The translations under genes were made by a program, and so were the position numbers. The notes under the pieces were generated by a model. It did not search any database. It had not been told where the DNA came from and was given only the letters and a program-made list of their open reading frames with translations. Positions 34,818-42,978 of a DNA stretch of 64,000 nt are shown in pieces. The stretch lies in assembly GCF_947499705.1 (NCBI RefSeq), contig NZ_CANMPJ010000001.1, forward strand, positions 2,391,501 through 2,455,500, in the 5' to 3' direction. The stretch's first letter is position 1; every line of letters starts with the position of its first letter. The stretch is from an uncultured Erythrobacter sp. Its GTDB lineage: Bacteria; Pseudomonadota; Alphaproteobacteria; Sphingomonadales; Sphingomonadaceae.

Positions 34818-35351
34818 CTACCCCTTCCACTCCCGCCGCTCCTCGGCCATCCGCAGCACGTCATATGCCACCTGGATCGCTTGGAATTGCTTGGCGGCTT
34901 CTTCGTCGCCCGGTTTTACGTCGGGGTGCACTTCCTTGGCCTTGGCGCGGTAGGCTTTTTTGACGGCGTCGAAATCCGCGTCCGCCTCCAGTTCGAGCAG
35001 TTCCAGCGCGCGCATTTCGTCGGCGCTTCGGGAGCCATCGCCCGCCCCGCTCCATCCGTAATGCGATGCCTCGGCATAGCCTTCGCTTTCCTGCCGCTCT
35101 GCCTTGGCCCGCTCGGCTTTCTGCTCCTTGTCGAGCCCTTCGAAATAGTCCCAGCCCTTGTTGTATTCCGCCGCGTGCTTTTGGCAGAAATACCAGCGGT
35201 CAGGGCTGTTGGGCGATTTGGGCGCAGGACACAGGCCCGGCTCGTCACAGCCGTGGCGGTCGCACTCGCGCTGCGCCACCGTCTCGCGGGAGGATTCGTA
35301 AGGCCGCCAGCGCGGAAAGCCCCAATCGTCGGAACGCTTCCTGCGGCTCAT
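34818..35351 (-). CDS. J-domain protein (DnaJ-like co-chaperone)
   Basis: From the ATG at 35351 the product has 177 residues. A J domain occupies the C-terminal 65 residues: ALELLELEADADFDAVKKAYRAKAKEVHPDVKPGDEEAAKQFQAIQVAYDVL, with the HPD tripeptide that activates DnaK. The N-terminal part has a cluster of Cys and His (ECDRHGCDEPGLCPAP then WYFCQKHAAEYN), which could bind zinc. A charged helical linker joins the two. Similar proteins are common in sphingomonads and rhizobia. An ATG 18 bases upstream is possible. Confidence 0.87.
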   Translation of the reverse strand: MSRRKRSDDWGFPRWRPYESSRETVAQRECDRHGCDEPGLCPAPKSPNSPDRWYFCQKHAAEYNKGWDYFEGLDKEQKAERAKAERQESEGYAEASHYGWSGAGDGSRSADEMRALELLELEADADFDAVKKAYRAKAKEVHPDVKPGDEEAAKQFQAIQVAYDVLRMAEERREWKG

Positions 35352-35525
35352 ACCGAGCCGCCGGTGCAAGGATTATTGATGACGTTGGTCGAATGCATTG
35401 TCGCACCCGTCTAGGCGACGTGGCAGCGAATGCAAAGCCGTGGGAACAGGTTTCGTTGTGAAATGTTGCATTGCAATAGATTCTTCACGACCTGACTGTA
35501 GAGCGCGCGTCGAAAAGGGACCACG

Positions 35526-35678
35526 ATGAGCCAACAATTGCAAATTTCGAGTGTGTTTTCAGTGATTGCGCTGGCAGCTCTGTGCATTGTGGCGTCAACC
35601 ACCGGCGATTTTGGCGGCGCACAAACGAGCGCGCAAATCCTGGTGCAGGCCGAGCCTGTGCCCGGCCTGCCAAGCTAA
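35526..35678 (+). CDS. small hypothetical protein with N-terminal hydrophobic segment
   Basis: A 50-residue reading frame starts at ATG 35526 after AAGGGA. It begins MSQQLQISSVFSVIALAALC and continues with IVASTTGDF and a soluble tail ending PGLPS. The N-terminus looks like a signal peptide or one membrane segment. The frame is bounded by the J-domain gene and pal, converging on pal. Codon use is compatible with the neighbourhood. No family is known to me, so it is a candidate small protein only. Confidence 0.5.
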   Translation: MSQQLQISSVFSVIALAALCIVASTTGDFGGAQTSAQILVQAEPVPGLPS

Positions 35679-35693
35679 CTCACAAGCACCCAA

Positions 35694-36215
35694 TCAATTG
35701 ATCATCACGCTCGCAGCGCGGCGGTTTTCGGCCCATGCGCTCTCGTTCGAAGCGAGCGCAACCGGACGTTCCTTGCCATAGCTGACGATGCGGATGCGCT
35801 CGGCCGAGACGCCGAGGCTGACCAGATAGTTCTTGGCCGAATTGGCGCGGCGCTCGCCCAGAGCGAGGTTGTATTCGCGCGTGCCGCGTTCGTCGGCATG
35901 CCCTTCGACGGTGAAGGTCAGCTGCGGATAGCGCGCGAAATACTGCGCCTGGGCCTGCAACGCGGCAGCGTCGGAACTGTCGATGTTGAAGCGGTCGGTG
36001 TCGAAATAGATCACCGTCGAACCGCCAACAGCCGCCTGGAAATGCTCCTGCGAACCAATGGTGGGTCCCGAGGATGTCTGGGGCGCAGGAGTCGGTGTTG
36101 ACGTCGGCACCGTATCGACTGGAAGCGGTGGCAGTTCCTCAGGTGGTTTCTTCGAGCAGGCCGCAATCGTTGCGGTGGAGGCAAGTAACAGGACAGTCGC
36201 AAGTGGCTTGTTCAT
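35694..36215 (-). CDS. pal: peptidoglycan-associated lipoprotein Pal
   Basis: This 173-residue lipoprotein has lipobox TIAAC (Cys 20) and a Pro/Thr-rich linker. The OmpA-like peptidoglycan-binding domain follows: VIYFDTDRFNIDSSDAAAL, FTVEGHADERGTREYNLALGERRANSAKNYLVSLGV and IVSYGKERPVA. The Asp and Arg in the TVEGHADERG and GERRA segments are those that hold diaminopimelate. Pal links the outer membrane to the wall and works with TolB, encoded just upstream. Confidence 0.95.
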   Translation of the reverse strand: MNKPLATVLLLASTATIAACSKKPPEELPPLPVDTVPTSTPTPAPQTSSGPTIGSQEHFQAAVGGSTVIYFDTDRFNIDSSDAAALQAQAQYFARYPQLTFTVEGHADERGTREYNLALGERRANSAKNYLVSLGVSAERIRIVSYGKERPVALASNESAWAENRRAASVMIN

Positions 36216-36239
36216 AGTGCTCTTCCTTTCAAACAGGTC

Positions 36240-37640
36240 CTAATCGCGGATTGGGCCCCACGCTGGGTCCGAAGCATCGACAGGGGTAGGCAGGCGGCGT
36301 TCATTGCGGCCCGTCAGATCGACTTGCCAGAGCCCCGAACGACCCGAATTGCGCGTCGTGCGGAAGAACTGGATGATGCGACCATTCGGGGCCCATGTCG
36401 GCGCCTCATCCTGCCATCCGCTCGTCAGCACCTTAAGGTTACGCCCTGCCGGTGTCATCACCGCGACATTGAAGTCTCCGGCGATGCGCGTGAAGGCGAT
36501 CTGGTCGCCGCGCGGGCTCCATTCGGGCGTTGCGCAGCGCCCGCCAAAAAAGGTGATGCGGCGTTGATTGCTGCCATCGGCATCCATCACATAGCATTGC
36601 TGCGAGCCGGAGCGGTCGCTTTCGAACACGATCCTGCTTCCGTCAGGTGAGTATGATCCGCCAATGTCGATGCCCGGCGCTGTGGTCAGGCGGGTGCTGC
36701 GTCCGCCGGTTACCGGCACGCGGTAGATATCGGTGTTGCCCGCAACCGCCATCGAATAGAGGATATAGCGCCCATCAGGCGACCAGCGCGGGGCGATCGT
36801 CGGATTGCTGTTCTCGGTCACGAGCGTCTGCGTGCCGCGGCCAATGTCGTAGACATAGATGCGCGGATTGCCGTCGACATAGGACAGATACAGGATTTTT
36901 GAATAATCAGGCGAGTAGCGCGGGGTAAGCGCGGTCGCACTGCCGAGCGTCAGGAAGCGGTGGTTCGCGCCGTCGCTGTCCATCACCGCGAGCCGCTTTA
37001 CGCGCTTATCCTTTGGTCCTGTTTCCGCGATGTAAGCGATGCGGCTGTCGAAGAACGGGTCTTCACCGGTTAGCCGTGCGTAGATCAGATCGGAGCATTT
37101 ATGCGCCGCGCGCCGCCAGTCTGCCGGGCGCACAACCCAGCCTTCGCGGATGAGTTCGTCCTGCAAGGCGACATCGTAGAGGTAGCAGCCAACGGTCAGC
37201 TTCCCGTCAGGACGCGCATTGGCGAAGCCGTGGACCAGCATCTCGGCTCCGCGCCCGCTCCAGCTGCCCCAGGAAGGCGCTCGCACCTGCGCAAAGCTAG
37301 GCTGCGGCAGGCTGTCAGGGCCAGTCGGCTTGAACAGGCCATTGTTGCGCAGGTTGGCGGTGATGACGCGGGCGACTTCGCGGCCCAGCGCGGCGGTGCC
37401 ATTCGCATTGGCAGGCGTTGGCCGGTCGCTCTGCGTGGCGAAAGCCGGGATCGCGATGCCGAGGTCTTCCCAATCGCTTTCGTCTGTCGTCGACCCGGTC
37501 AACCCTCCTTCATCCGTAGGGCTTAGCTCAAATGCCGTTTCGACTTCACCGCCTTCGCCGACCGGCTCGCTAAGGTCTTGGCCCTGCGCCTGAGCCGGCG
37601 CAGCTATTGCGAGGGAAATCAATGCGAGAAATAGTCTCAT
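36240..37640 (-). CDS. tolB: Tol-Pal system beta-propeller protein TolB
   Basis: The start at 37640 gives a signal peptide (MRLFLALISLAIAAPAQAQ) and a product of 466 residues. The N-terminal TolB domain (REVARVITANLRNNGLFKP) is followed by propeller blades with repeated Ser-Pro-Asp-Gly motifs (RYSPDYSKILYLS, RWSPDGRYILYSM, SYSPDGSRIVFESDRSG, EWSPRGDQIAF). It is a periplasmic partner of Pal. An acidic stretch of about 40 residues (ESDWEDLGIAIP region) precedes the first domain. Confidence 0.95.
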   Translation of the reverse strand: MRLFLALISLAIAAPAQAQGQDLSEPVGEGGEVETAFELSPTDEGGLTGSTTDESDWEDLGIAIPAFATQSDRPTPANANGTAALGREVARVITANLRNNGLFKPTGPDSLPQPSFAQVRAPSWGSWSGRGAEMLVHGFANARPDGKLTVGCYLYDVALQDELIREGWVVRPADWRRAAHKCSDLIYARLTGEDPFFDSRIAYIAETGPKDKRVKRLAVMDSDGANHRFLTLGSATALTPRYSPDYSKILYLSYVDGNPRIYVYDIGRGTQTLVTENSNPTIAPRWSPDGRYILYSMAVAGNTDIYRVPVTGGRSTRLTTAPGIDIGGSYSPDGSRIVFESDRSGSQQCYVMDADGSNQRRITFFGGRCATPEWSPRGDQIAFTRIAGDFNVAVMTPAGRNLKVLTSGWQDEAPTWAPNGRIIQFFRTTRNSGRSGLWQVDLTGRNERRLPTPVDASDPAWGPIRD

Positions 37641-37641
37641 C

Positions 37642-38466
37642 TCAAAGCCTTCTATCGAAACGCCACGCTGAAATATTCTTCCAAGCTTCATAATACTCAT
37701 CAGGCAAATCAAATGGCGCGGCGAGTTGTACTGCACGAATTGCTATTTCGGCATGCCGAGCCTTTTGTGCCTCATTTGACGGTGTGACACCGGACTGCCT
37801 CACAACGCGGGGTCGCCCTTTCAATGATCCATCCTTGTTAAGCTTGAAAGCCAGGATCGTCACCAATTTCTCCGCGTCGGCTCCAGATGGCGCTTTGCCT
37901 TGCCAATGCGGCCGCAACTGACGCCCGATATCCTGAATTATTGAGGCCTTCGCACTTGCGCCGATCTGTGAGGCTGGAATTCGCGTCTCGTCCGTACGCG
38001 TAGAACCACCCTGACCCGGCAGGAAGTTTTCGCCAATCCGGCTCCCGCCTCGGTTCGTCGGGCGCGGTGACGGCGTTGCACGAGGCGTCGGCGGCGTGCG
38101 TCTGTTCTGGCGCGGCGTAGTGGTTGGCTGCGCCCGCGGAGTTGTTGTCGTGGTTCGCGGCGTCGGGGGCGGAGGAGTTTCGGGAGTGGCGTCGGGTACG
38201 ATTTCGCTCGGTTGTGTCTCTGCATCGGGTGCAACCTCTTCGCCCAATGTGGGAGCGATGGCCGCTCGGCTATCAGGCACAGGGTCAGGAGCTGTGGCCT
38301 CCAGGCCGACCTCAGTTGCGAGATTCACCGTCATGCGCTCGGGCTCGGAAAACACGTCCTCGCGCGCCGGTTGAAGCAGCAAGAGCGCGACCACCGCCAC
38401 GTGCAGAACCACCGCGACCGCGAGGCCGGCTGTGTCTTCACGTCTGATTGCGGCGCTTTCTCCCAT
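37642..38466 (-). CDS. tolA: TolA-like cell envelope protein
   Basis: This 274-residue protein has an N-terminal membrane anchor (GLAVAVVLHVAVVALLLL). A long Pro/Thr/Arg-rich linker (PETPPPPTPRTTTTTPRAQPTT and on) spans the periplasm. The C-terminal TolA/TonB-like domain has SIIQDIGRQLRPHWQ, LVTILAFKLNKDGSLKGRPRVVRQSG and AIRAVQLAAPFDLPDEYYEAWKNI. It carries energy from TolQR to the outer membrane. The linker is Pro-Thr rich instead of the Ala-Lys helix of the E. coli protein. Place between tolR and tolB confirms the role. Confidence 0.9.
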   Translation of the reverse strand: MGESAAIRREDTAGLAVAVVLHVAVVALLLLQPAREDVFSEPERMTVNLATEVGLEATAPDPVPDSRAAIAPTLGEEVAPDAETQPSEIVPDATPETPPPPTPRTTTTTPRAQPTTTPRQNRRTPPTPRATPSPRPTNRGGSRIGENFLPGQGGSTRTDETRIPASQIGASAKASIIQDIGRQLRPHWQGKAPSGADAEKLVTILAFKLNKDGSLKGRPRVVRQSGVTPSNEAQKARHAEIAIRAVQLAAPFDLPDEYYEAWKNISAWRFDRRL

Positions 38467-38478
38467 CCTGTGCGCTGG

Positions 38479-38922
38479 CTATGGGGCCGTGCCTGAATCT
38501 GAGGTGACCAGCGAGATCGATGTGAAGCCCGCTCGGTTCAACTCACCGAGAACCGCCATCGTCCTGCCGTAATCGACCGCGCGGTCGCCTCGGAACACAA
38601 TGATCGGAAGCTGCCCGTTTGCACCGCGATCGATCGCTGCCAGTGCCGCCGGGAAACCACCGACCGGCACCGCTTCGTTCTCTACGTAGATCACACCCTC
38701 GTCATCGACAGAAATGGTGATCTGTTCTGGCGTCTGCTCAACCGGGTTCGCGCGGCTGTCCGGCAGTTCGACCGGCACACCGACTGCGAGCAAAGGCGCG
38801 GTGACCATAAATATGATCAGCAGCACCAGCATCACATCGACGAACGGCGTGACGTTGATCTCCGCCATTGGAGCACGGCGGGAGCGACGCCCGGAGCGGG
38901 ACGAGGTGAGCGAGGCCCCCAT
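38479..38922 (-). CDS. tolR: Tol-Pal proton channel subunit TolR
   Basis: This 147-residue ExbD/TolR protein has one membrane segment (VDVMLVLLIIFMVTAPLLAVGV) with the essential Asp of the FVDVML motif. The periplasmic domain follows (ITISVDDEGVIYVENEAVPVGG, IIVFRGDRAVDYGRTMAVLGELNRAG). Its ATG overlaps the TGA stop of tolQ by one base (TGATG). Confidence 0.94.
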   Translation of the reverse strand: MGASLTSSRSGRRSRRAPMAEINVTPFVDVMLVLLIIFMVTAPLLAVGVPVELPDSRANPVEQTPEQITISVDDEGVIYVENEAVPVGGFPAALAAIDRGANGQLPIIVFRGDRAVDYGRTMAVLGELNRAGFTSISLVTSDSGTAP

Positions 38923-39617
38923 CAGGCTTTGTCCAGATCGCGGCTGAGACCGGCATGAACTTTGTCTGCAAAGCGCTGCAGCTTCGCCTCATAGCGGTTC
39001 ACCCGGCCCGAAAAGCGGTTGTAGGCGATGACAGCTGGAATGGCGGCAAACAGGCCAATTGCCGTCGCGAACAGTGCCTCGGAAATGCCCGGAGCGACCA
39101 CCGCAAGCGAAGAGCTTTCCTGCGCGCCGATCTGGAAGAAGCTGTTCATGATGCCCCACACCGTGCCGAACAGGCCCACAAACGGCGCGACCGATCCAGT
39201 GGTGGCGAGAAAGCCCAGCCTGTCCGAAAGCTCGTCGGCTTCATGCGCGACCTGACTTTCCATTGCAGCGTTGATCCGGTCTCGCGCAGCGCCCCGATCG
39301 ATCGATGGCCCCGCCTTGGAGCGCTTCCACTCATCCAGCCCGGCGCTTGCGACCCGCGCTGAAGGAACTTCGCGGCGCAGCTGCTTGGTCAGCATAGCGT
39401 CGCGCTCATTGGTTTCCCAAAAGTCGGCTTCGTAGGTGCGCGAGCGCTTCTCCAGCCCGCCGATCCGCAGGCTAAAGGCGACGATGATGGTCCACACCCA
39501 AAGGCTGGCAAGGATCAGGCCGGCCATAACCGCCTGCACGACAATGTCGGCATCGAGAAACAGCTCAAGCGGATCGAGCCGGGTGGACGCAGCAGCGGTA
39601 AGCAATTCAAAAGGCAT
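38922..39617 (-). CDS. tolQ: Tol-Pal proton channel subunit TolQ
   Basis: This 231-residue ExbB/TolQ protein has three membrane segments: VVQAVMAGLILASLWVWTIIVAF, FLATTGSVAPFVGLFGTVWGIMNSFFQI and ISEALFATAIGLFAAIPAVIAYNRF. The FVGLFGTVWGIM and EALFATAIGLFAAIPAV motifs are the family signatures. With TolR it uses the proton gradient to drive TolA during cell constriction. Confidence 0.95.
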   Translation of the reverse strand: MPFELLTAAASTRLDPLELFLDADIVVQAVMAGLILASLWVWTIIVAFSLRIGGLEKRSRTYEADFWETNERDAMLTKQLRREVPSARVASAGLDEWKRSKAGPSIDRGAARDRINAAMESQVAHEADELSDRLGFLATTGSVAPFVGLFGTVWGIMNSFFQIGAQESSSLAVVAPGISEALFATAIGLFAAIPAVIAYNRFSGRVNRYEAKLQRFADKVHAGLSRDLDKA

Positions 39618-39621
39618 GAGT

Positions 39622-40074
39622 TCAGTTGTTCCCCTGATTCATGAATTCCTGGAATGAGGCACGCCATTCGGCCGGTTGGCGGCGCGGGCGACCTTCGGGC
39701 GTCAGAAACGCGGCGCGAACCTGCGCAGTGGCCAGTACTTCATCCCCCCGACGCGAAACCTGCTCCATCCGCACGCTTGCCGCCGCAAGCTCGTAGCAAG
39801 TGGTCTCGATCACGATGTCGTCGTCCAGCTTCGCCGGGATCAGATATTTGATGTTGATCTCGGTCACAGCATAGGCACCCTCGCCTGCTTCGATCGCAGC
39901 GCGCTGATCAATGTCGAGCATCCGCAAAAGGTCAGAGCGGGCCCGCTCAAACCAGCGCAGGTAGTTGGCGTGGTATGTGATTCCCGACAGGTCGGTATCC
40001 TCGTAATAGACCCGGACGGCATACAAGTGCCGCGAGCCGTCGAATACGCCGCCGGGAGGGTTCGGGTTAACCAT
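39622..40074 (-). CDS. ybgC: Tol-Pal-associated acyl-CoA thioesterase YbgC
   Basis: From the ATG at 40074 the product has 150 residues. The hot-dog thioesterase signature is VYYEDTDLSGITYHANYLRWFERARSDLL, with catalytic Asp in YEDTD and the conserved Tyr-His. VTEINIKYLIPAKLDDDIVIET follows. It heads the tol-pal operon, as in most proteobacteria. An ATG 36 bases upstream would add a less typical N-terminus. Confidence 0.93.
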   Translation of the reverse strand: MVNPNPPGGVFDGSRHLYAVRVYYEDTDLSGITYHANYLRWFERARSDLLRMLDIDQRAAIEAGEGAYAVTEINIKYLIPAKLDDDIVIETTCYELAAASVRMEQVSRRGDEVLATAQVRAAFLTPEGRPRRQPAEWRASFQEFMNQGNN

Positions 40075-40180
40075 CTTGACCGCCACTAGCGCAGCGCGGA
40101 TTCGCTGCATAGCGTCGTTTTGATCCGCTCACCTGAACGGCGGCGAAACGAGTGCTTTTTGAGTCGATTAGCGAACTGTG

Positions 40181-40256
40181 CGCTCCCGCGAAGGCGGGAG
40201 CCTCCCGGAGGTTTGGCACTATGACGCGAAGAGATCCCCGCCTTCGCGGGGAATCA
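40181..40256. repeat. palindromic repeat with two hairpins
   Basis: CTCCCGC-GAAG-GCGGGAG (40183-40200) and CCCCGC-CTTC-GCGGGG (40236-40251) are inverted relatives of each other, separated by 35 bases. They lie between the divergent ends of ybgC and the HIT gene. This is a REP-type pair. Confidence 0.7.
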
Positions 40257-40265
40257 CGAACTGGT

Positions 40266-40646
40266 TCATCGCTTCCAGATCATCGGGCCGAGTGGCTGCC
40301 CACCGAAGATATGCACGTGCAAATGCGGGACTTCCTGACCGCCATGCGCGCCGATATTGGCCATCAGGCGATACCCTGGCTCGACCAGCCCCTTCGCCCG
40401 CGCCACTTCGCCTACCGCGCGGATAAAGCCGCCGATTTCGGCGTCACTGGCCTTTGCGGAAAAGTCGTCCCAGCTGACATATTTGCCCTTCGGGATCACC
40501 AAGGTGTGCACCTCGGCCTGCGGATTGATGTCCTCGAACGCGAACGCCCATTCGTCCTCATAGACTTTGTTCGAGGGGATTTCCCCGCGCAGGATCTTGG
40601 CGAAGATGTTGTCGTCATCGTACGGCAACGTCGGATCGATCGGCAT
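40266..40646 (-). CDS. HIT-family nucleotide hydrolase (HinT-like)
   Basis: The 126-residue product has the opening DDDNIFAKILRGEIPSNKVYEDEWAFAFEDINPQAEVHTLVIPK and the active-site histidine triad in EVPHLHVHIFGG. HinT-type enzymes hydrolyse purine nucleoside phosphoramidates. It begins 2 bases after the hisE stop and is the last gene of the his operon. Confidence 0.93.
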   Translation of the reverse strand: MPIDPTLPYDDDNIFAKILRGEIPSNKVYEDEWAFAFEDINPQAEVHTLVIPKGKYVSWDDFSAKASDAEIGGFIRAVGEVARAKGLVEPGYRLMANIGAHGGQEVPHLHVHIFGGQPLGPMIWKR

Positions 40647-40648
40647 GG

Positions 40649-40963
40649 CTACTCGCTCCTGCTTGCTTTTTCATCGAGACCCGACAGACCCTCGCGCCGG
40701 TCCAGTTCCGCCAGTACATGGTCCAGCGACAAGCCTTTGGCATTCAGCAACACCAGCAGATGAAACAGCAGGTCGGCGCTCTCACCCACCAGCTCTTCAT
40801 TGCTGCCGGAAACCGCTGCAATGACTGCTTCTGTCGCTTCTTCGCCCAGCTTCTGCGCCATTTTCGGCAGGCCCTTGGCATTGAGCTTGGCGACGTAGCT
40901 TTCATCGGGTGAGGCTGCGCGGCGCGCTGCGATTGTCAGTTCGAGGCGTTCAAGTGTACTCAT
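40649..40963 (-). CDS. hisE: phosphoribosyl-ATP pyrophosphatase
   Basis: This 104-residue all-helical protein belongs to the MazG-like HisE family: [33 protein letters not shown] and [33 protein letters not shown]. The EExxE and ExxD motifs bind magnesium. It catalyses the second step of histidine synthesis. Place after hisF and before HIT fits. Confidence 0.95.
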   Translation of the reverse strand: MSTLERLELTIAARRAASPDESYVAKLNAKGLPKMAQKLGEEATEAVIAAVSGSNEELVGESADLLFHLLVLLNAKGLSLDHVLAELDRREGLSGLDEKASRSE

Positions 40964-40978
40964 GCCAGCGTATCTCGT

Positions 40979-41830
40979 TCAATCGCCGCGCGCTGGCAAG
41001 CCAGCCGCTCGCAGCGCTTCGTGGGCATCGTGGATCGAGTACTCGCCGAAGTGGAAGATCGAAGCGGCGAGCACCGCACTGGCATGACCCTTTGTCACAC
41101 CCTCAACCAGGTGATCAAGGTTGCCAACGCCGCCGCTGGCAACCACCGGAATACTCACCGCATCAGCGATGGTCCGGGTTAGCTCCAGGTCATAGCCGGC
41201 CTTCGTCCCGTCACCGTCCATGCTGGTGACCAGCAATTCGCCCGCGCCCAATTCGGCGAGTCTAACCGCATGCTCGACCGCGTCGATTCCAGTGGGTTCG
41301 CGACCGCCATGGGTGAAAATCTGCCACCGCCCGTCAAAAGCCTCCGCTCGTGCTAAGCTTGTCGAAGTGCGGGCGGAGACCGACGCTCCCCCTTCGACAG
41401 GCTCAGGGTGAGCGGGAGGAGGAGTAATCCTTCTGGCATCGATGCTCGCGACAATGCACTGGCTGCCGAACTTCTCGGCAATATCACGCACGACTTCGGG
41501 GCGCTTCACCGCCGCTGAATTTACCGCGACCTTGTCGGCCCCTGCGAGCAGCAATGCCCGCGCGTCTTCGACCGACGCGACCCCGCCGCCAACGGTGACA
41601 GGCATGAAACACACCTCTGCCGTCCGCTTCACGATATCGAGCAATGTCCCGCGCCCCTCGTGTGTTGCGGAGATGTCGAGGAAGCACAGCTCATCCGCGC
41701 CCGCTTCATCATAAGCGCGCGCCTGCTCGACCGGGTCGCCTGCGTCTTTCAGATCGACGAAGTTGACGCCCTTAACCACGCGCCCATCGGCGACGTCGAG
41801 GCAGGGAATGACGCGGATGCGGACGGTCAT
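40979..41830 (-). CDS. hisF: imidazole glycerol phosphate synthase, cyclase subunit, with repeat-derived insertion
   Basis: The start at 41830 ([24 protein letters not shown]) gives 283 residues. Catalytic Asp residues are in PCLDVADGR and [70 protein letters not shown] and [16 protein letters not shown] are standard. Between ARR and [10 protein letters not shown] lie about 30 residues ([19 protein letters not shown] and on to AEAFD) that normal HisF proteins lack. They come from a palindromic repeat at 41341-41419 read in frame. The family is usually about 255 long. The reaction joins HisH ammonia to PRFAR, making IGP and AICAR. Confidence 0.95.
   Translation of the reverse strand: MTVRIRVIPCLDVADGRVVKGVNFVDLKDAGDPVEQARAYDEAGADELCFLDISATHEGRGTLLDIVKRTAEVCFMPVTVGGGVASVEDARALLLAGADKVAVNSAAVKRPEVVRDIAEKFGSQCIVASIDARRITPPPAHPEPVEGGASVSARTSTSLARAEAFDGRWQIFTHGGREPTGIDAVEHAVRLAELGAGELLVTSMDGDGTKAGYDLELTRTIADAVSIPVVASGGVGNLDHLVEGVTKGHASAVLAASIFHFGEYSIHDAHEALRAAGLPARGD
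41341..41419. repeat. palindromic repeat inserted in frame in hisF
   Basis: The ends CCTCCGCTC and GAGCGGGAGG are inverted with one extra base. Inner arms GCTTGTCGAAG and CTTCGACAGGC also pair. The element is 79 bp and, with its borders, adds about 28-30 codons without a stop. The HPEPVEG peptide it encodes is a frequent mark of this repeat type in sphingomonad proteins. Confidence 0.75.
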
Positions 41831-42132
41831 AGTGTGCCCTCTGGGACTTGGATCACGATATCTGCCTCTGCCAGACATTCATCGCCAAGGCATTCGTCGC
41901 CCACAATGCTGAGTGCCGCAATCAAGCCGTAGGGCCAAAGAAACGAAACGAAAAACGCAACTGCCATGCCATAGACCAATCCGTTGGTCCCAAAGCGTGG
42001 CTCGACAAACCTCGCAATCAGCAGAGCGAGCGCGAGAAACACGACAACATTGACCATCGCGTATTCGATCGTGCCAACCGTGATGCCTGCGAGGAAGGTC
42101 AGGCCCAGGAAGAGGAAGCCTATCAGACGCAT
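41827..42132 (-). CDS. small membrane protein inside the his operon
   Basis: From ATG 42132 the product has 101 residues with about three hydrophobic segments ([60 protein letters not shown]). The tail carries a five-residue tandem repeat, [11 protein letters not shown], with two Cys. Its ATG overlaps the preceding TGA stop (TGATG), and its own stop overlaps the hisF start, so translation is coupled on both sides. No family is recognised. Confidence 0.65.
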   Translation of the reverse strand: MRLIGFLFLGLTFLAGITVGTIEYAMVNVVVFLALALLIARFVEPRFGTNGLVYGMAVAFFVSFLWPYGLIAALSIVGDECLGDECLAEADIVIQVPEGTL

Positions 42133-42245
42133 CAATTATTCCTGAGATACCAGCGAACTAAAAGGAACATTGCAAAACCTGCGGCGCCAATCACAAACGA
42201 CCAGAAAACGACGTAGACTAAGAGTAGGAAGATCGCTCCTTCCAT
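42132..42245 (-). CDS. 37-residue single-span membrane protein inside the his operon
   Basis: ATG at 42245 to TGA at 42132 encodes MEGAIFLLLVYVVFWSFVIG and on to LVRWYLRNN. Most of its length is one hydrophobic helix with a basic C-terminal end. GGAAAGGA at the end of hisA serves as Shine-Dalgarno. The stop overlaps the ATG of the next gene by one base. Tight packing between hisA and the next small gene favours a real gene despite its size. Confidence 0.5.
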   Translation of the reverse strand: MEGAIFLLLVYVVFWSFVIGAAGFAMFLLVRWYLRNN

Positions 42246-42249
42246 CTCT

Positions 42250-42978
42250 TTAGTCCTTTCCACCGATAGCAATCGCCGCAGCCAAATCGAGCTTGCCCTC
42301 ATACAGCGCCCGCCCGGTAATCACCCCTTCGATGCCTTCATTCGCATGAAGCGAAAGAACGTGGATGTCATCGATCCCCTTCACCCCTCCGCTAGCGATC
42401 ACAGGGAGATCGACCTGCCGCGCGAGCTCAACCGTCGCATCGATATTCACGCCCTTGAGCAGCCCGTCGCGGCCAATGTCGGTGAACAAAAGCGAGGCCA
42501 CTCCGGCATCCTCGAACCGGCGGGCGAGATCGACTACGGGCACGTCAGAGACCTCGGCCCAGCCTTCGGTCGCGACCATGCCGTCCTTGGCATCGACCGC
42601 GACGACGATGCCGCCTTCCCATTCGCGGGCCATTTCCTTCACGAACTCGGGGTCCTTGAGCGCTGCCGAACCCATCACGACGCGCGACACGCCCAGGTTG
42701 AACCAGCCCTCGACGGCCTTCGCGTCTCGGATGCCGCCGCCCAGTTGCACATGGCCGGGAAAGCGTTCCACGATACCCTTCACCGCATCGACATTGCGGC
42801 CCTCGCCAGCAAAGCTGCCATCGAGATCGACCACATGCAGGTACTCCGCGCCTGCCTCGGCAAACATCATCGCCTGCGCCGCCGGGTCGTCGCCATAGAT
42901 GGTGGCGCGGTCCATATCGCCCTCGGCCAACCGCACGACTTCGCCGCCTTTCAGGTCGATTGCAGGGAAGACGATCAT
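42250..42978 (-). CDS. hisA: phosphoribosylformimino-5-aminoimidazole carboxamide ribotide isomerase
   Basis: The start at 42978 overlaps the hisH stop (ATGA) and gives 242 residues. The (beta/alpha)8 barrel shows catalytic Asp in FPAIDLKGGEVVRL and in LFTDIGRDGLLKGVN, phosphate-binding VQLGGGIRD and VIASGGVKGIDD. The reaction is an Amadori rearrangement of ProFAR. Another ATG lies three codons upstream. Confidence 0.96.
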   Translation of the reverse strand: MIVFPAIDLKGGEVVRLAEGDMDRATIYGDDPAAQAMMFAEAGAEYLHVVDLDGSFAGEGRNVDAVKGIVERFPGHVQLGGGIRDAKAVEGWFNLGVSRVVMGSAALKDPEFVKEMAREWEGGIVVAVDAKDGMVATEGWAEVSDVPVVDLARRFEDAGVASLLFTDIGRDGLLKGVNIDATVELARQVDLPVIASGGVKGIDDIHVLSLHANEGIEGVITGRALYEGKLDLAAAIAIGGKD

